Below are positions 1-7,892 of a stretch of DNA of 64,000 bases, one piece after another; within the stretch, counting starts at the first letter, position 1, and each line of letters begins with the position of its first letter. This DNA comes from Bog-473 sp036268485 (GTDB lineage: Bacteria; Actinomycetota; Acidimicrobiia; Acidimicrobiales; RAAP-2). A program made the position numbers and the translations under genes. Below the pieces are notes generated by a model. The model was not told the origin of the DNA and searched no databases. It saw only the letters and a list, made by a program, of their open reading frames with translations. The stretch covers positions 24,134 to 88,133 of the forward strand of contig DATAUC010000043.1 in the NCBI GenBank assembly GCA_036268485.1. The letters run 5' to 3'.

Positions 1-1
1 C

Positions 2-541
2 CGCCATCCCAAGCCGGCCAAGCCCGAAATTTTCGTCATCGCCGACATCTCGGGATCGGTGGCGTCCTTCGCCCGCTTCACCCTGCATCTGGTCTATGCC
101 ATCTCCTCCCAGTTCTCCAAGGTGCGCAGCTTCGTCTTCGTGGACGGCATTGACGAGGTGACCCGCTTCTTCGAGGGCGTGGTCGATCCGGCCGAGGCGG
201 TGGCCCGCATCAACCGGGAGGCTGACGTCATCTGGGTCGACGGCCACTCCGACTACGGGCACGCCTTCACTGAGTTCCACCGCCGCTGGGGCGACGAGGT
301 CACCTCGCGCTCGAGCGTCTTGTTCCTGGGCGATGCCCGCAACAACTACCACGCCTCCCAGTCCTGGGTGGTCGAGGACATGCAGCGCAAGGCCCGGCGC
401 GTCTACTGGCTCAACCCCGAGCCTCGTGACTACTGGGGCTCGGGTGATTCCATCGTGGGCGAGTACGCCGCCCACTGTGACGACGTGGTCGAGTGCCGGA
501 CACTGCGCCAGCTGGAACACTTCGTCGGCAATCTGGCGTGA
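2..541 (+). CDS. VWA domain protein, CoxE-like (5' end missing)
   Basis: This is the C-terminal part of a gene that starts upstream of the window. The reading frame is open from base 2 and begins with a D-I-S-G-S metal-binding (MIDAS) motif typical of von Willebrand A domains. The tail (L-N-P-E-P-R, then W-G-S-G-D, then H-C-D-D-V-V-E, L-R-Q-L) matches the CoxE-like VWA family. That family usually sits beside MoxR-type AAA ATPases and acts in metal-cofactor or complex maturation; the partner ATPase, if any, would lie to the left. The stop overlaps the GTG of the next gene, so the two are probably co-translated. Confidence 0.75.
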   Translation, partial: RHPKPAKPEIFVIADISGSVASFARFTLHLVYAISSQFSKVRSFVFVDGIDEVTRFFEGVVDPAEAVARINREADVIWVDGHSDYGHAFTEFHRRWGDEVTSRSSVLFLGDARNNYHASQSWVVEDMQRKARRVYWLNPEPRDYWGSGDSIVGEYAAHCDDVVECRTLRQLEHFVGNLA

Positions 542-1248
542 GCGACGTCGAGGCTGACGGGGACGGAGCGGCGTTCGGAGTGCCGCCGGGCGTACGCCGG
601 GTCTTCGCGCCGGTGGCCGGGTCGACCCGCATCGTGCTGGTCCGTCACGGCGAGGCCGTCTGCAACGTGGCCGGGGTGGTGGGCGGCCTGCTCGGGTGCC
701 AGGGCCTGACCGATCTGGGACGGCGCCAGGTGTCGGCTCTGGGTGCCCGGTTGGCGGCCAGCGGCGAGTTGGCCGGGGCCGACGTGGTGTATTCGTCGGT
801 GCTGCCACGGGCCATCGAGACGGCCGGGTTGCTGGGTCTCGGCCGCGAGGTGGTGCAGTCGTGCGACCTGTGCGAGCTTCACCCCGGCGAGGCCGACGCG
901 CTGACCTGGCAGGAAGTGGTCGACCGTTTCGGTGTGCCCGAATGGGACACCGACCCGGAACGGGTGATCGCGCCGGGCGGCGAGAGCTGGACCGGCTTCG
1001 TGGCCCGGGCGTCGGGAGCGGTGCGGCAGTTGGCCGACGACCATCCGGGTCAACTGGTGGTGGCCGCCGTGCATGCCGGCGTGATTGAGGCCACCATGAT
1101 CGCCTTCTTGGACGTGCCGCCCGCCGCCTCCCGGCGGGGCTGGGTGCGCATCGCGCACGCCTCCCTCACTGAGTGGGAGTGGGTGCCGACCGAGTCGCGC
1201 TGGATCCTCATCCGCTTCAACGACGCCTGCGGCATTCCGACCGCCTAG
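538..1248 (+). CDS. Histidine phosphatase family protein
   Basis: A phosphoglycerate-mutase-like protein of about 236 aa. The catalytic L-V-R-H-G-E motif lies near residue 37, and the second histidine is in the A-A-V-H-A-G segment. Such enzymes remove phosphate from small molecules or proteins through a phosphohistidine; the substrate here cannot be read from sequence. I chose GTG 538, which overlaps the preceding TGA as GTGA. An earlier GTG/ATG at 493 would lie wholly inside the upstream gene. It ends convergently with the SDR gene, with a 4-bp overlap at 1245-1248. Confidence 0.8.
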   Translation: MSDVEADGDGAAFGVPPGVRRVFAPVAGSTRIVLVRHGEAVCNVAGVVGGLLGCQGLTDLGRRQVSALGARLAASGELAGADVVYSSVLPRAIETAGLLGLGREVVQSCDLCELHPGEADALTWQEVVDRFGVPEWDTDPERVIAPGGESWTGFVARASGAVRQLADDHPGQLVVAAVHAGVIEATMIAFLDVPPAASRRGWVRIAHASLTEWEWVPTESRWILIRFNDACGIPTA

Positions 1249-2018
1249 CTGGCGACGACCGCCACCCCGGTCCGGCCGCCGTCGACATCGATCACGCTGC
1301 CATGGACGAAGGATGCCTCGTCGCTGGCCAGGTAGACCGCAGCCGAGGCGACCTCAGCAGCGGTTCCGCTCCGCCCGGCGGGCGTGCCATGCATCATGAA
1401 CTCGGCCGGGTGTTCGCCACCTTCTGAGCCGTCCGCATTCGCCGTTCGGATGACCCCCGGAGAGATTGCGTTGACGCGCACGCCACCCGGTCCGAACTCT
1501 GCGGCCCAGGCTTTCGTCAGGGTTTCGAGTGCTCCCTTGGTCGAGCTGTACAAGGCGCTCGGGATGCCCAGCTGGGCGATCCATGAACTGAGATTGATGA
1601 TGACCCCGCCGCCGGCGGCAATCATCGTGGGAGCGATGGCTGCCGTCAGGAAATAGGGAGCCTTGACGTTGATGCCATAGACCTCGTCAAAGGTCGCCTC
1701 ATCGGTCGTGGCCGTCGTGGTCCGAGGGAAGACGCCGGCATTGTTCACCAGGATATGGATGTGGCCGCCGAGGACACGCAGGGATTCCGCCGCCAACTCC
1801 CGCGAGGACTGCGGAGATCCATCGAGATCGGCCGCCACAAAATCCGCTCTACCCCCAGCAGCGCGGATCTGCTCGACCACCCGAGTCCCCCGTTCGCCAT
1901 GGCGGCCGCTCACCACGACATGAGCCCCCTCGGCCGCAAAGGCCACTGCGATGGCCTGACCGATGTTGCTGGTAGATCCCGTGACCAATGCGGTCTTGCC
2001 TGCGAGTCTCATACTCAC
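1245..2018 (-). CDS. SDR family NAD(P)-dependent oxidoreductase
   Basis: A classical short-chain dehydrogenase/reductase of 257 aa. Visible motifs are the nucleotide-binding T-G-S-T-S-N-I-G near residue 14, N-N-A-G near residue 90, the catalytic S...Y-S-S-T-K, and a C-terminal D-V-D-G-G. It should oxidise or reduce an alcohol/ketone with NAD(P)H; FabG-like 3-oxoacyl reductases and glucose-1-dehydrogenases share this pattern and the substrate is not evident. The start is GTG 2018 behind GAAGGGA; an in-frame ATG lies two codons later. A possible -10 (TAGGTT on the minus strand) lies about 27 nt upstream. Confidence 0.85.
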   Translation of the reverse strand: MSMRLAGKTALVTGSTSNIGQAIAVAFAAEGAHVVVSGRHGERGTRVVEQIRAAGGRADFVAADLDGSPQSSRELAAESLRVLGGHIHILVNNAGVFPRTTTATTDEATFDEVYGINVKAPYFLTAAIAPTMIAAGGGVIINLSSWIAQLGIPSALYSSTKGALETLTKAWAAEFGPGGVRVNAISPGVIRTANADGSEGGEHPAEFMMHGTPAGRSGTAAEVASAAVYLASDEASFVHGSVIDVDGGRTGVAVVAS

Positions 2019-2165
2019 GATGTCCCTTCGCGGAGTGGAAAGTCGAACCTACCGGTCGGACGGGTGGCCGTGACCGATGAGTCACGACGATGCGAGATCA
2101 CTCAGGAATTTCAGAAATATCGAAACTTCTGTAACGCTGGCGCCTGATGGCGACATAGAGGGAGT

Positions 2166-2999
2166 GTGAACAAAACGGGTAACTCTGCGCCCCGGCCGGG
2201 CGACACCTCCTGGGTGGACGATGCCGTCGCTGAGATTGACGCCCTGGGCCATGTTGATCTGACCGAGTTGGGCCTCGATGTGGCATTCGGCGACCTCTTG
2301 GAACAGATTGTCCGGTCCGGCGGACCTGAGAAGGTCGTCCCGAGTCGACGCCGCAGGCTGCCCGGCAAGGCGGCAACCATTGGGATTGCCGCGGTGCTCT
2401 TGTGCGGGGCGGGAGCGGCTGCCGCGGTCAAAGGTGGCGCCCTCACCGGGCTCTTCGGCCAGTCCGGGTACACCGAGAATGACACCAGTGAATACGTCTT
2501 GGCCACGTCTCCTGGCTATCCCGCCGTGGCCCGACAAAACTTTGAGCAGCTGCTGCGTGAAGGCCTTCGCTTTGCACCCGGAACCAATACACGCCACGTG
2601 CTCCAGATGTATGTCAGTGAACAACAAGCAGAACTCCGCACACTTGAAAGCGGCCATACTGCTGCCGCCAAAAGCCTTCGAGTCCACGGATTGTTGGTGC
2701 AGATCACAGGCATCAAGGGCACCTTCGCCGGATTGGCTCAGTGCAGTTGGCAGGAGTATTGGGTCACTGCCTACACGTCAGGTGACAGGGCCGAGCAGAA
2801 TGCGGCTGTCCGGGGGATGGCTGCGCTGGACAATGTGATCACGGTCACGGCGTCGAAGACCGGCACATTCTCCGGGTCGATCATGGCCGAGACCAACCAC
2901 ACGAGAACGCTTCTCCAGGACGTGCGGGAGATGAAGGATGGAGACTTCTCTCGCATCAAACGGGCCACCGCTGTGCAGTGTGCGAGTGCGCCCCAGTGA
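2166..2999 (+). CDS. Single-pass membrane protein coupled to an ECF sigma factor (putative anti-sigma factor)
   Basis: An unrecognised protein of 277 aa. A hydrophilic N-terminal segment of about 60 residues is followed by one hydrophobic helix (about residues 67-86, rich in A, G, I, V), then an extracytoplasmic domain of about 190 residues. The start is GTG 2166 behind GAGGGAGT. Its TGA overlaps the GTG of the ECF sigma gene (2996), so the two are translationally coupled. This topology and pairing suit a membrane anti-sigma factor or sensor. However, no zinc-binding HxxxCxxC motif is visible in the cytoplasmic part, so the role is inference. Confidence 0.55.
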   Translation: MNKTGNSAPRPGDTSWVDDAVAEIDALGHVDLTELGLDVAFGDLLEQIVRSGGPEKVVPSRRRRLPGKAATIGIAAVLLCGAGAAAAVKGGALTGLFGQSGYTENDTSEYVLATSPGYPAVARQNFEQLLREGLRFAPGTNTRHVLQMYVSEQQAELRTLESGHTAAAKSLRVHGLLVQITGIKGTFAGLAQCSWQEYWVTAYTSGDRAEQNAAVRGMAALDNVITVTASKTGTFSGSIMAETNHTRTLLQDVREMKDGDFSRIKRATAVQCASAPQ

Positions 3000-3550
3000 A
3001 ATCGCTCGCTGAGGCCCTGACAGATCAGGAACTATTCGAGACGCTCTATTCCGAAACCCGCATGAGCATCCTTGGCTACTTGCTTCGTCGAGTGTCCATA
3101 CCCACTGATGCCGCGGATCTGCTTTCGGACACGTACCTCGTCGCGTGGCGAAGGATCGGGGATGTCCCTGAGGGCGAGTCGGGTCTTTTGTGGCTTTACG
3201 GGGTGGCCCGTCACCTCGTGGCCAACTACTACCGGCACGAAAGATCGGAGCACGCCCTGGCTCTGACGTTGCGCCACGCCCTGGCCGCCAACGCATCGGC
3301 CTTCGAACGCGAACATGACGCCCCCTTCGCAGAGGACATCGCCAGATCACTTGAGGCCCTGAGTCCTGGTGACCGTGAAATTATCGAGCTCTCGGCCTGG
3401 GAGCAGCTCACGCCAGCCGAGATCGCTGAAGTGCTTGGCATCAAGGCCGGAACGCTGCGGGTCCGGCTTCATCGAGCCCGCCTGGCCATTGCAGAAGAGC
3501 TCGCCAAGGCGGGACACCCTGGTCCGGATCGGTTGGAAATTGCTGAGTGA
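2996..3550 (+). CDS. RNA polymerase ECF-type sigma factor
   Basis: A sigma-70 family protein of about 184 aa. Region 2 spans about residues 14-80 (D-A-A-D-L-L-S-D-T-Y-L-V-A-W, then W-L-Y-G-V-A-R). Region 4 is a helix-turn-helix at about 120-170 (L-S-P-G-D-R-E-I, then L-T-P-A-E-I-A-E-V-L-G). The length and absence of regions 1 and 3 place it in the extracytoplasmic-function group. I chose GTG 2996, overlapping the upstream stop; the alternative at 2978 lies inside that gene. Unusually, the probable regulator gene precedes the sigma gene. Confidence 0.85.
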   Translation: MKSLAEALTDQELFETLYSETRMSILGYLLRRVSIPTDAADLLSDTYLVAWRRIGDVPEGESGLLWLYGVARHLVANYYRHERSEHALALTLRHALAANASAFEREHDAPFAEDIARSLEALSPGDREIIELSAWEQLTPAEIAEVLGIKAGTLRVRLHRARLAIAEELAKAGHPGPDRLEIAE

Positions 3551-3623
3551 TCCCAACCCTTCTCCCCCCCCAGGCGCCGCCACGCAGTGGGTTACAACCT
3601 GGCAGGCCGTTCGCCGGATCGGG

Positions 3624-4280
3624 CTATCGACGCGTGAAGGTCAGGTGGGTAACGCCGCTCGGGGTCGAGACCGCCTCAATGTCGTAGCGCTCCTCGACAG
3701 CCCCCAGGCCGTCCCACAGGCGAACGCCCCGGCCGAGCAGGATCGGCACTTGCACCACATGGAGCATGTCGATGAGGTCGGCGGCGAGGAAGTCACGGAC
3801 GACCGACGGGCCACCGCCAACGCGCACGTCGAGGTCCCCGGCTGCCTCCTTGGCCAGGTCGAGCGCTTCCTGCGGGCTGGCATCGACGAAATGGAACACG
3901 GTGCCACCCTCCATTTCGATCGACGGGCGGGGGTAATGGGTGAGCACGAATACCGGCGTGTGAAAGGGCGGGTTCGGCCCCCACCAGCCGCGCCACTCCT
4001 CGTCGGTACCGAGATTGGTCCACGGGCCTGTCTCCACGCCGAACTTGCCTCGGCCCATGATCTCAGCACCGATGCCGAGACCATTGCGTTCGGCAAACGA
4101 GTAGTCGGCGCCCAAGGTGCCACCCTGCTCGCCCATCATTGAGCTCCAGAATCGGGTGGCGAACATCCACTCGTGCAGGCGATGGCCGGCGTGGCCGAAC
4201 GGGGCGTCCAAGGTGAGGCCCTCACCGGTCCCGAACCCATCGAGGGAGATCGAGAAGTTATGAACTCGGACCTGCGACAT
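3624..4280 (-). CDS. Dihydrofolate reductase-fold family protein (RibD C-terminal type)
   Basis: About 218 aa with the DHFR/RibD reductase fold. The N-terminus reads H-N-F-S-I-S-L-D-G-F, and the NADPH-binding G-G-G-P-S-V-V-R-D-F with the following L-I-D-M-L-H-V-V-Q-V-P-I-L-L-G-R-G is the family hallmark. Many such proteins are uncharacterised NADPH reductases unrelated to folate. The start at 4280 is set by AGGAGG five bases upstream; the longer reading from 4313 has no comparable site. A 16-bp inverted repeat (4305-4320) lies just upstream and may be an operator. Confidence 0.8.
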   Translation of the reverse strand: MSQVRVHNFSISLDGFGTGEGLTLDAPFGHAGHRLHEWMFATRFWSSMMGEQGGTLGADYSFAERNGLGIGAEIMGRGKFGVETGPWTNLGTDEEWRGWWGPNPPFHTPVFVLTHYPRPSIEMEGGTVFHFVDASPQEALDLAKEAAGDLDVRVGGGPSVVRDFLAADLIDMLHVVQVPILLGRGVRLWDGLGAVEERYDIEAVSTPSGVTHLTFTRR

Positions 4281-4304
4281 GGCTGCCTCCTGATGATCGA
4301 CTCC

Positions 4305-4320
4305 CGAACCCATAGGTTCG
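4305..4320. repeat. Inverted repeat upstream of the DHFR-fold gene
   Basis: CGAACC-CATA-GGTTCG is a perfect 6-bp palindrome with a 4-base centre, 25 bp upstream of the ATG of the DHFR-fold gene. It could be a regulator binding site or a small RNA hairpin in the 5' leader. It resembles a LexA box but has six rather than four bases between GAAC and GTTC. Confidence 0.4.
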
Positions 4321-4374
4321 CACGAGATCGCCTACCCGGGAGGATCCGGGATTGCCCCGCTCGAAATGGGATCC

Positions 4375-5610
4375 TTAGAGGCAGCCGTACAACGCCGTCA
4401 TGGCCGATTTTTGCATGGCGACGTCGAGACCAGGGGTGAAGTCGGTGCAGGTGCTGGCGAAGCTGAGTTTGGATTCCGAGTCACCGATGACGAACTGGCC
4501 GCCGAAACCGGCCGACCAGAAAGACGATTCGGTGGGCCCAGGCTGAAGTTTGCGCAACCCCTTGGTCATTGGCATCAGCCCATACGCCACCCGCCCCTTG
4601 GGCAGCAACGGCCGCAGGAAAAACGGGAGCGGTTCACTCACGACGGTGTCTCGCACTTCTTCCCTCGGTAGGCGCAGTTCCGCCACAGTGGCCGGGGCCA
4701 GCACCTCCACTCCGTCCAGGCTGCCACCGCCCGCCAGGGCGGCGAACAAGCGAGCCAATGAGCGGGCGGTCGTGGTCCCGTTGCTGGCGGGAATCTCCGC
4801 CTCTAAGAAGTTGGGCTTCTGGGTGTAGGCCTCGACCCGGTCGAGGATGGTGCTCCGACCGTCAGCCAGCAACGCCCGACCAAAAAGAGTAGATGGATCC
4901 GATCCCTTGCGGGTCATCGACTGCATGGCCATTCGCTGCACCCGCGGCGCCTTTGTGAGATCCGCCACCGTTACATAGGCCACGCGATCGATATCGCCGC
5001 CGTGGGTACCGATATGCGTGTCGAGTTCGAGCGGCTTGGCAAAGTCGGCCGCAAATGTCTCTCCGATGGTCCGCCCGCTGGCGCGCCGCACGACCTCGTT
5101 GAGGAGCCACCCATAGGAGACGGCGTGATAGCCGTTCCGGGTACCCGGCGTCCATGACGGCTCGGACGCGGCGAGCGCCGCTGCGATGCCGTCGAGATCC
5201 AGCCAGCCCTGGCAGTCGTTGGCGTCGAGCATCTCGACTGCGTTTTCGAAACTGAGCACACCGGAGGAGTGAGCGAAGATCTCGTGGAGAGTGACCGTCT
5301 CTTTCCCATGCTGGGCGAACTCGGGCCACCAGGTGCAGATGGGCGTGGTCCAGTCAACGACGCCTTGCTCGAACAGCTTGCCGATGACGACGGCCGCCCA
5401 GGACTTGGTCACCGACGCCACTGGCGACAGGGTGTCTTCGCTCCAAGGCTGTGATGGGCGGGCCTCACCACCCCACAGATCGACGACCAGCGCTCCGTCG
5501 ACATAGGCGGCCACAGAGCCGCCGCAGCGACCCCACGGTGCTACCCGTACGGCAATGGCGTCGCGCACCTTCTCGAAGCCTGGTGCAACATGTCCCCGTA
5601 CGTCACTCAT
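4375..5610 (-). CDS. Serine hydrolase, class C beta-lactamase/esterase EstB family
   Basis: 411 aa with the serine beta-lactamase-like fold. The nucleophile motif S-V-T-K is at residues 66-69, H-S-S-G at 114-117, and the second-motif tyrosine lies in Y-H-A-V-S-Y-G around 161-167. A late W-S-A-G-F-G-G-Q segment substitutes for the third motif. Close families hydrolyse esters or act on peptides rather than conferring beta-lactam resistance. No signal peptide is seen, so it is probably cytoplasmic. It stands between two minus-strand genes with about 100-bp gaps on each side. Confidence 0.8.
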   Translation of the reverse strand: MSDVRGHVAPGFEKVRDAIAVRVAPWGRCGGSVAAYVDGALVVDLWGGEARPSQPWSEDTLSPVASVTKSWAAVVIGKLFEQGVVDWTTPICTWWPEFAQHGKETVTLHEIFAHSSGVLSFENAVEMLDANDCQGWLDLDGIAAALAASEPSWTPGTRNGYHAVSYGWLLNEVVRRASGRTIGETFAADFAKPLELDTHIGTHGGDIDRVAYVTVADLTKAPRVQRMAMQSMTRKGSDPSTLFGRALLADGRSTILDRVEAYTQKPNFLEAEIPASNGTTTARSLARLFAALAGGGSLDGVEVLAPATVAELRLPREEVRDTVVSEPLPFFLRPLLPKGRVAYGLMPMTKGLRKLQPGPTESSFWSAGFGGQFVIGDSESKLSFASTCTDFTPGLDVAMQKSAMTALYGCL

Positions 5611-5721
5611 GTGATCCGAATCGCTCCGCTCGTCTAGGTGAGGCAGGAACAGCCCGAACCTTCGATGCTGTTACCGCGATGCGAGCGTAGCCGTGGCACC
5701 TCGCCGATTCCGGAGCGACCG

Positions 5722-6219
5722 CTACCTACCGGCGGGGGTGTTCCCAGTCTGAACGATGTACTTGGCGCGGCGAATCCAAAGAATCGTGTGATACACGACA
5801 TGACCATCTTCGAAGTTCAGCTGACCGCGGCGTATGAACCTGGAGAAACCGCCCGCATTCGGGCTACCGAGCGTCACCAGGCCGTCGTGGCGCGGGTAGG
5901 AGGCCAGCTGCTTGCCGGGAATATGGAAGGGCCAATCCCGATACACGTACACGTTCTGATCGGTGACCAGCACGATGCGGTGGAAGTAGAACGTCAGGAC
6001 GCTGATGGCCATCTCGACCAGTGAACCGACCGTCGGTACGAACCGGGCGACGTCCTCCACCACGCCGATCAGTATGGAGGTGGCCAGGTTGTTGTAGGCA
6101 AAACACACCGCCACCCCCTGCTCGTTGGTATTGGCGCGCCGGGCCACCCGCTGAGCCATGCGCTGGTTGTATCTCCGGACCGGCGGACCGGTGGAATTGG
6201 GATCGCTGGAGATGCTCAT
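5722..6219 (-). CDS. Hypothetical membrane-associated protein with PH-like C-terminal half
   Basis: 165 aa and not recognised with certainty. After a basic N-terminus there is a hydrophobic stretch at about residues 62-83. The second half (V-L-V-T-D-Q-N-V-Y-V-Y, then G-Q-L-N-F-E-D-G) resembles the beta-strand pattern of bacterial PH domains, which often sit on small membrane proteins. A TAGGTT box (6227-6232, minus strand) lies 7 nt upstream of ATG 6219, suggesting a leaderless transcript. The PH assignment is inference from pattern only. Confidence 0.45.
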   Translation of the reverse strand: MSISSDPNSTGPPVRRYNQRMAQRVARRANTNEQGVAVCFAYNNLATSILIGVVEDVARFVPTVGSLVEMAISVLTFYFHRIVLVTDQNVYVYRDWPFHIPGKQLASYPRHDGLVTLGSPNAGGFSRFIRRGQLNFEDGHVVYHTILWIRRAKYIVQTGNTPAGR

Positions 6220-6286
6220 GAGGGGAAACCTAGAGGACGGCGTGGCTCAAACACGATCGCTCAGTGCGGTCACGCAGCCAAAGGGG

Positions 6287-6312
6287 AAAAGCGACGGCTG
6301 CCAGGCGTCGCT
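6287..6312 (-). terminator. Intrinsic terminator of the GH25-like repeat protein gene
   Basis: Read on the minus strand, a 7-bp stem AGCGACG/CGTCGCT with a 9-base loop is followed by TTTT. The 5' arm begins within the stop codon of the gene ending at 6312, so transcription probably stops immediately after translation. Confidence 0.6.
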
Positions 6313-7892
6313 CAGCAGGCGTAGTCGCCGTCAGCGCCGTTGATGGAGCTGCTGTACTGCACGAACTCATCGGGACCGGTCGGCAACTGGTGCTTCGCCT
6401 TTTGGTTGGCGATGTCCGCACACGTCTCGGGACCGCTCGGTGGGGTGAACCAGTCGGCCATCCAGTAGGGGACCGAGGGCTGGTAGCTGCCGACGATGGT
6501 GTTGTACGTGCCCGGGCTGGCGTAGATGCCGACGTCGGCGATGCCCTCGGTGTTGTGCAACGCGGACAGTGCCCCCTGGAGGGTGGCCGCATTGTCGGCG
6601 GTTGATGTCGTCCAGTAGGTGCCGGGGCCCTCGACATCGAGCCACCAGCCCACGCTCGTGTTCACGCCGGCTGCGGTGGCGTCCTGAAAGGCGTTGACGC
6701 CGGCGTTGTAGCCGATCTGGAAACAGCTGGCCGTGTCGATGCACAGCGGCTGTGGAGTTGACCCCGGCACCTGGTTGCCCAGGAAGGTGTAGAGGTTGAG
6801 CCCGGCGCCGGCCCAGGCGGCCTCGGCCTTGAGGCAACTGTTGGGGAAGTCGGCCGGGGTGGCGCTCGGATCGACCTCGCCGTCGACCTCCACCACGCCG
6901 ATGTCGTGTACGCCGGAGGGCAATCCCGTGGTGCAGGCCGGCGAGTTCATGTTGAATTTGCTGACGTCGTAGCCGTAGGAGCCCGACGGATAGGCCGCCC
7001 CCACGAAGGCGCCCGTGCCGGGGGCTTCGGCCATGCCGATGACGGGTGCCGTCAGGCCGGCCGGCGCGGAGCCGTAGTAGCTGGCGGCGCCGAAGGCCGA
7101 CACTTCACCGGTCGTGTCGGTGAACCAGTAGCCCGTCACGGCGGGCGTGGCCGCCGACGCCACGATCGGGTTCTTGAGCGGGATACCGCCCAGCGAGCCG
7201 AAGAACGGAGCGGTGCCGAAGCTGAACGTTCCACCGTCCGAGGCCACCAGCACGTAGCCCACGCCGGTGGGACCCGAGATCATGCCGATGATTGGCTTGT
7301 TGAGCTTGAGGCTGCCGGTGGAGCCCCAGAAGTTGGCGTCGCCGAACGAGAAGATCCCGCCGTCCGAAGCCACCAACCAGTACCCCCCGCCGTCGGGGGT
7401 CGCAGCCATCCCGACGATGGGCTGGTTCAGCTTCAAACTGCCGGTCGAGCCGTAGAACTTGGCATCGCCGAAGGCGAAGATGCCACCATCGGTGGCCACC
7501 AGCCAGTAGCCGCCGCCGTCGGGTGTGGGTGTCATGCCGACGATGGGCTTGTTGAGTCGGATGGCGCCGGTCGATCCGAGGAAGGGCGCGTTGCCGTAGC
7601 TGAAGATGCCGCCGTCGGAGGCGACCAGCCAGTATCCGCCCCCACTGGGAGTGCCGGCCATGCCGACGATGGGCTTGGCCAACTTCAATGCGCCGGCCGA
7701 GCCGAAGAAGGGGGCGCCACCGAAGGTGAAGACGCCGCCGTTGCTCGAGACCAGCCAGTAGGCGGGGACCGAGTTCGAGGGAGCGACGCTGACGGCTGGC
7801 GTGGCCGGCGCCGCCGGTGACGGGGTCACGGCGACGAGGGTGCCGAGGACGGCGAGGGCGGTGGCGGCGAGGGCGAGGGAGGGACGACGCAT
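6312..7892 (-). CDS. Secreted repeat protein with C-terminal GH25/DUF1906-like lysozyme domain
   Basis: About 526 aa. A signal peptide (M-R-R-P-S-L-A-L-A-A-T, ending near A-P-A at about 30) is followed by six 41-42-residue repeats (residues 45-295, pattern Y-W-L-V-A-S-D-G-G-I-F-S-F-G...P-I-V-G-M). These may form a beta-propeller-like, possibly cell-surface-binding, domain. The remainder resembles GH25/DUF1906 glycoside hydrolases: Y-D-V-S-K near 308-312 and a catalytic-type D-V-E at 419-421. The predicted role is cleavage or binding of cell-wall glycan. ATG 7892 shares one base with the TGA of the DAHP synthase gene (TGATG), so it is coupled to it. The same repeat domain carries an SGNH hydrolase at 44734-46368. 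Confidence 0.75.
   Translation of the reverse strand: MRRPSLALAATALAVLGTLVAVTPSPAAPATPAVSVAPSNSVPAYWLVSSNGGVFTFGGAPFFGSAGALKLAKPIVGMAGTPSGGGYWLVASDGGIFSYGNAPFLGSTGAIRLNKPIVGMTPTPDGGGYWLVATDGGIFAFGDAKFYGSTGSLKLNQPIVGMAATPDGGGYWLVASDGGIFSFGDANFWGSTGSLKLNKPIIGMISGPTGVGYVLVASDGGTFSFGTAPFFGSLGGIPLKNPIVASAATPAVTGYWFTDTTGEVSAFGAASYYGSAPAGLTAPVIGMAEAPGTGAFVGAAYPSGSYGYDVSKFNMNSPACTTGLPSGVHDIGVVEVDGEVDPSATPADFPNSCLKAEAAWAGAGLNLYTFLGNQVPGSTPQPLCIDTASCFQIGYNAGVNAFQDATAAGVNTSVGWWLDVEGPGTYWTTSTADNAATLQGALSALHNTEGIADVGIYASPGTYNTIVGSYQPSVPYWMADWFTPPSGPETCADIANQKAKHQLPTGPDEFVQYSSSINGADGDYAC
7008..7760 (-). repeat. Six tandem about 126-bp repeats encoding 42-aa units
   Basis: Each unit encodes a block starting Y-W-L-V and ending P-x-G-G-G. 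Units 1-5 are 42 residues; unit 6 is degenerate and 41 residues. Aromatic residues and glycines recur at fixed positions, as in propeller blades. Confidence 0.8.

Noticed and set aside
4305..4320. LexA box candidate upstream of the DHFR-fold gene
   Set aside because: GAAC and GTTC are separated by six bases instead of four, so it does not fit the LexA consensus; kept only as an inverted repeat.
7008..7760. Tandem repeats as a CRISPR array or mobile element
   Set aside because: Units are 126 bp, contiguous without spacers, and lie in frame within a coding sequence; they are protein repeats.
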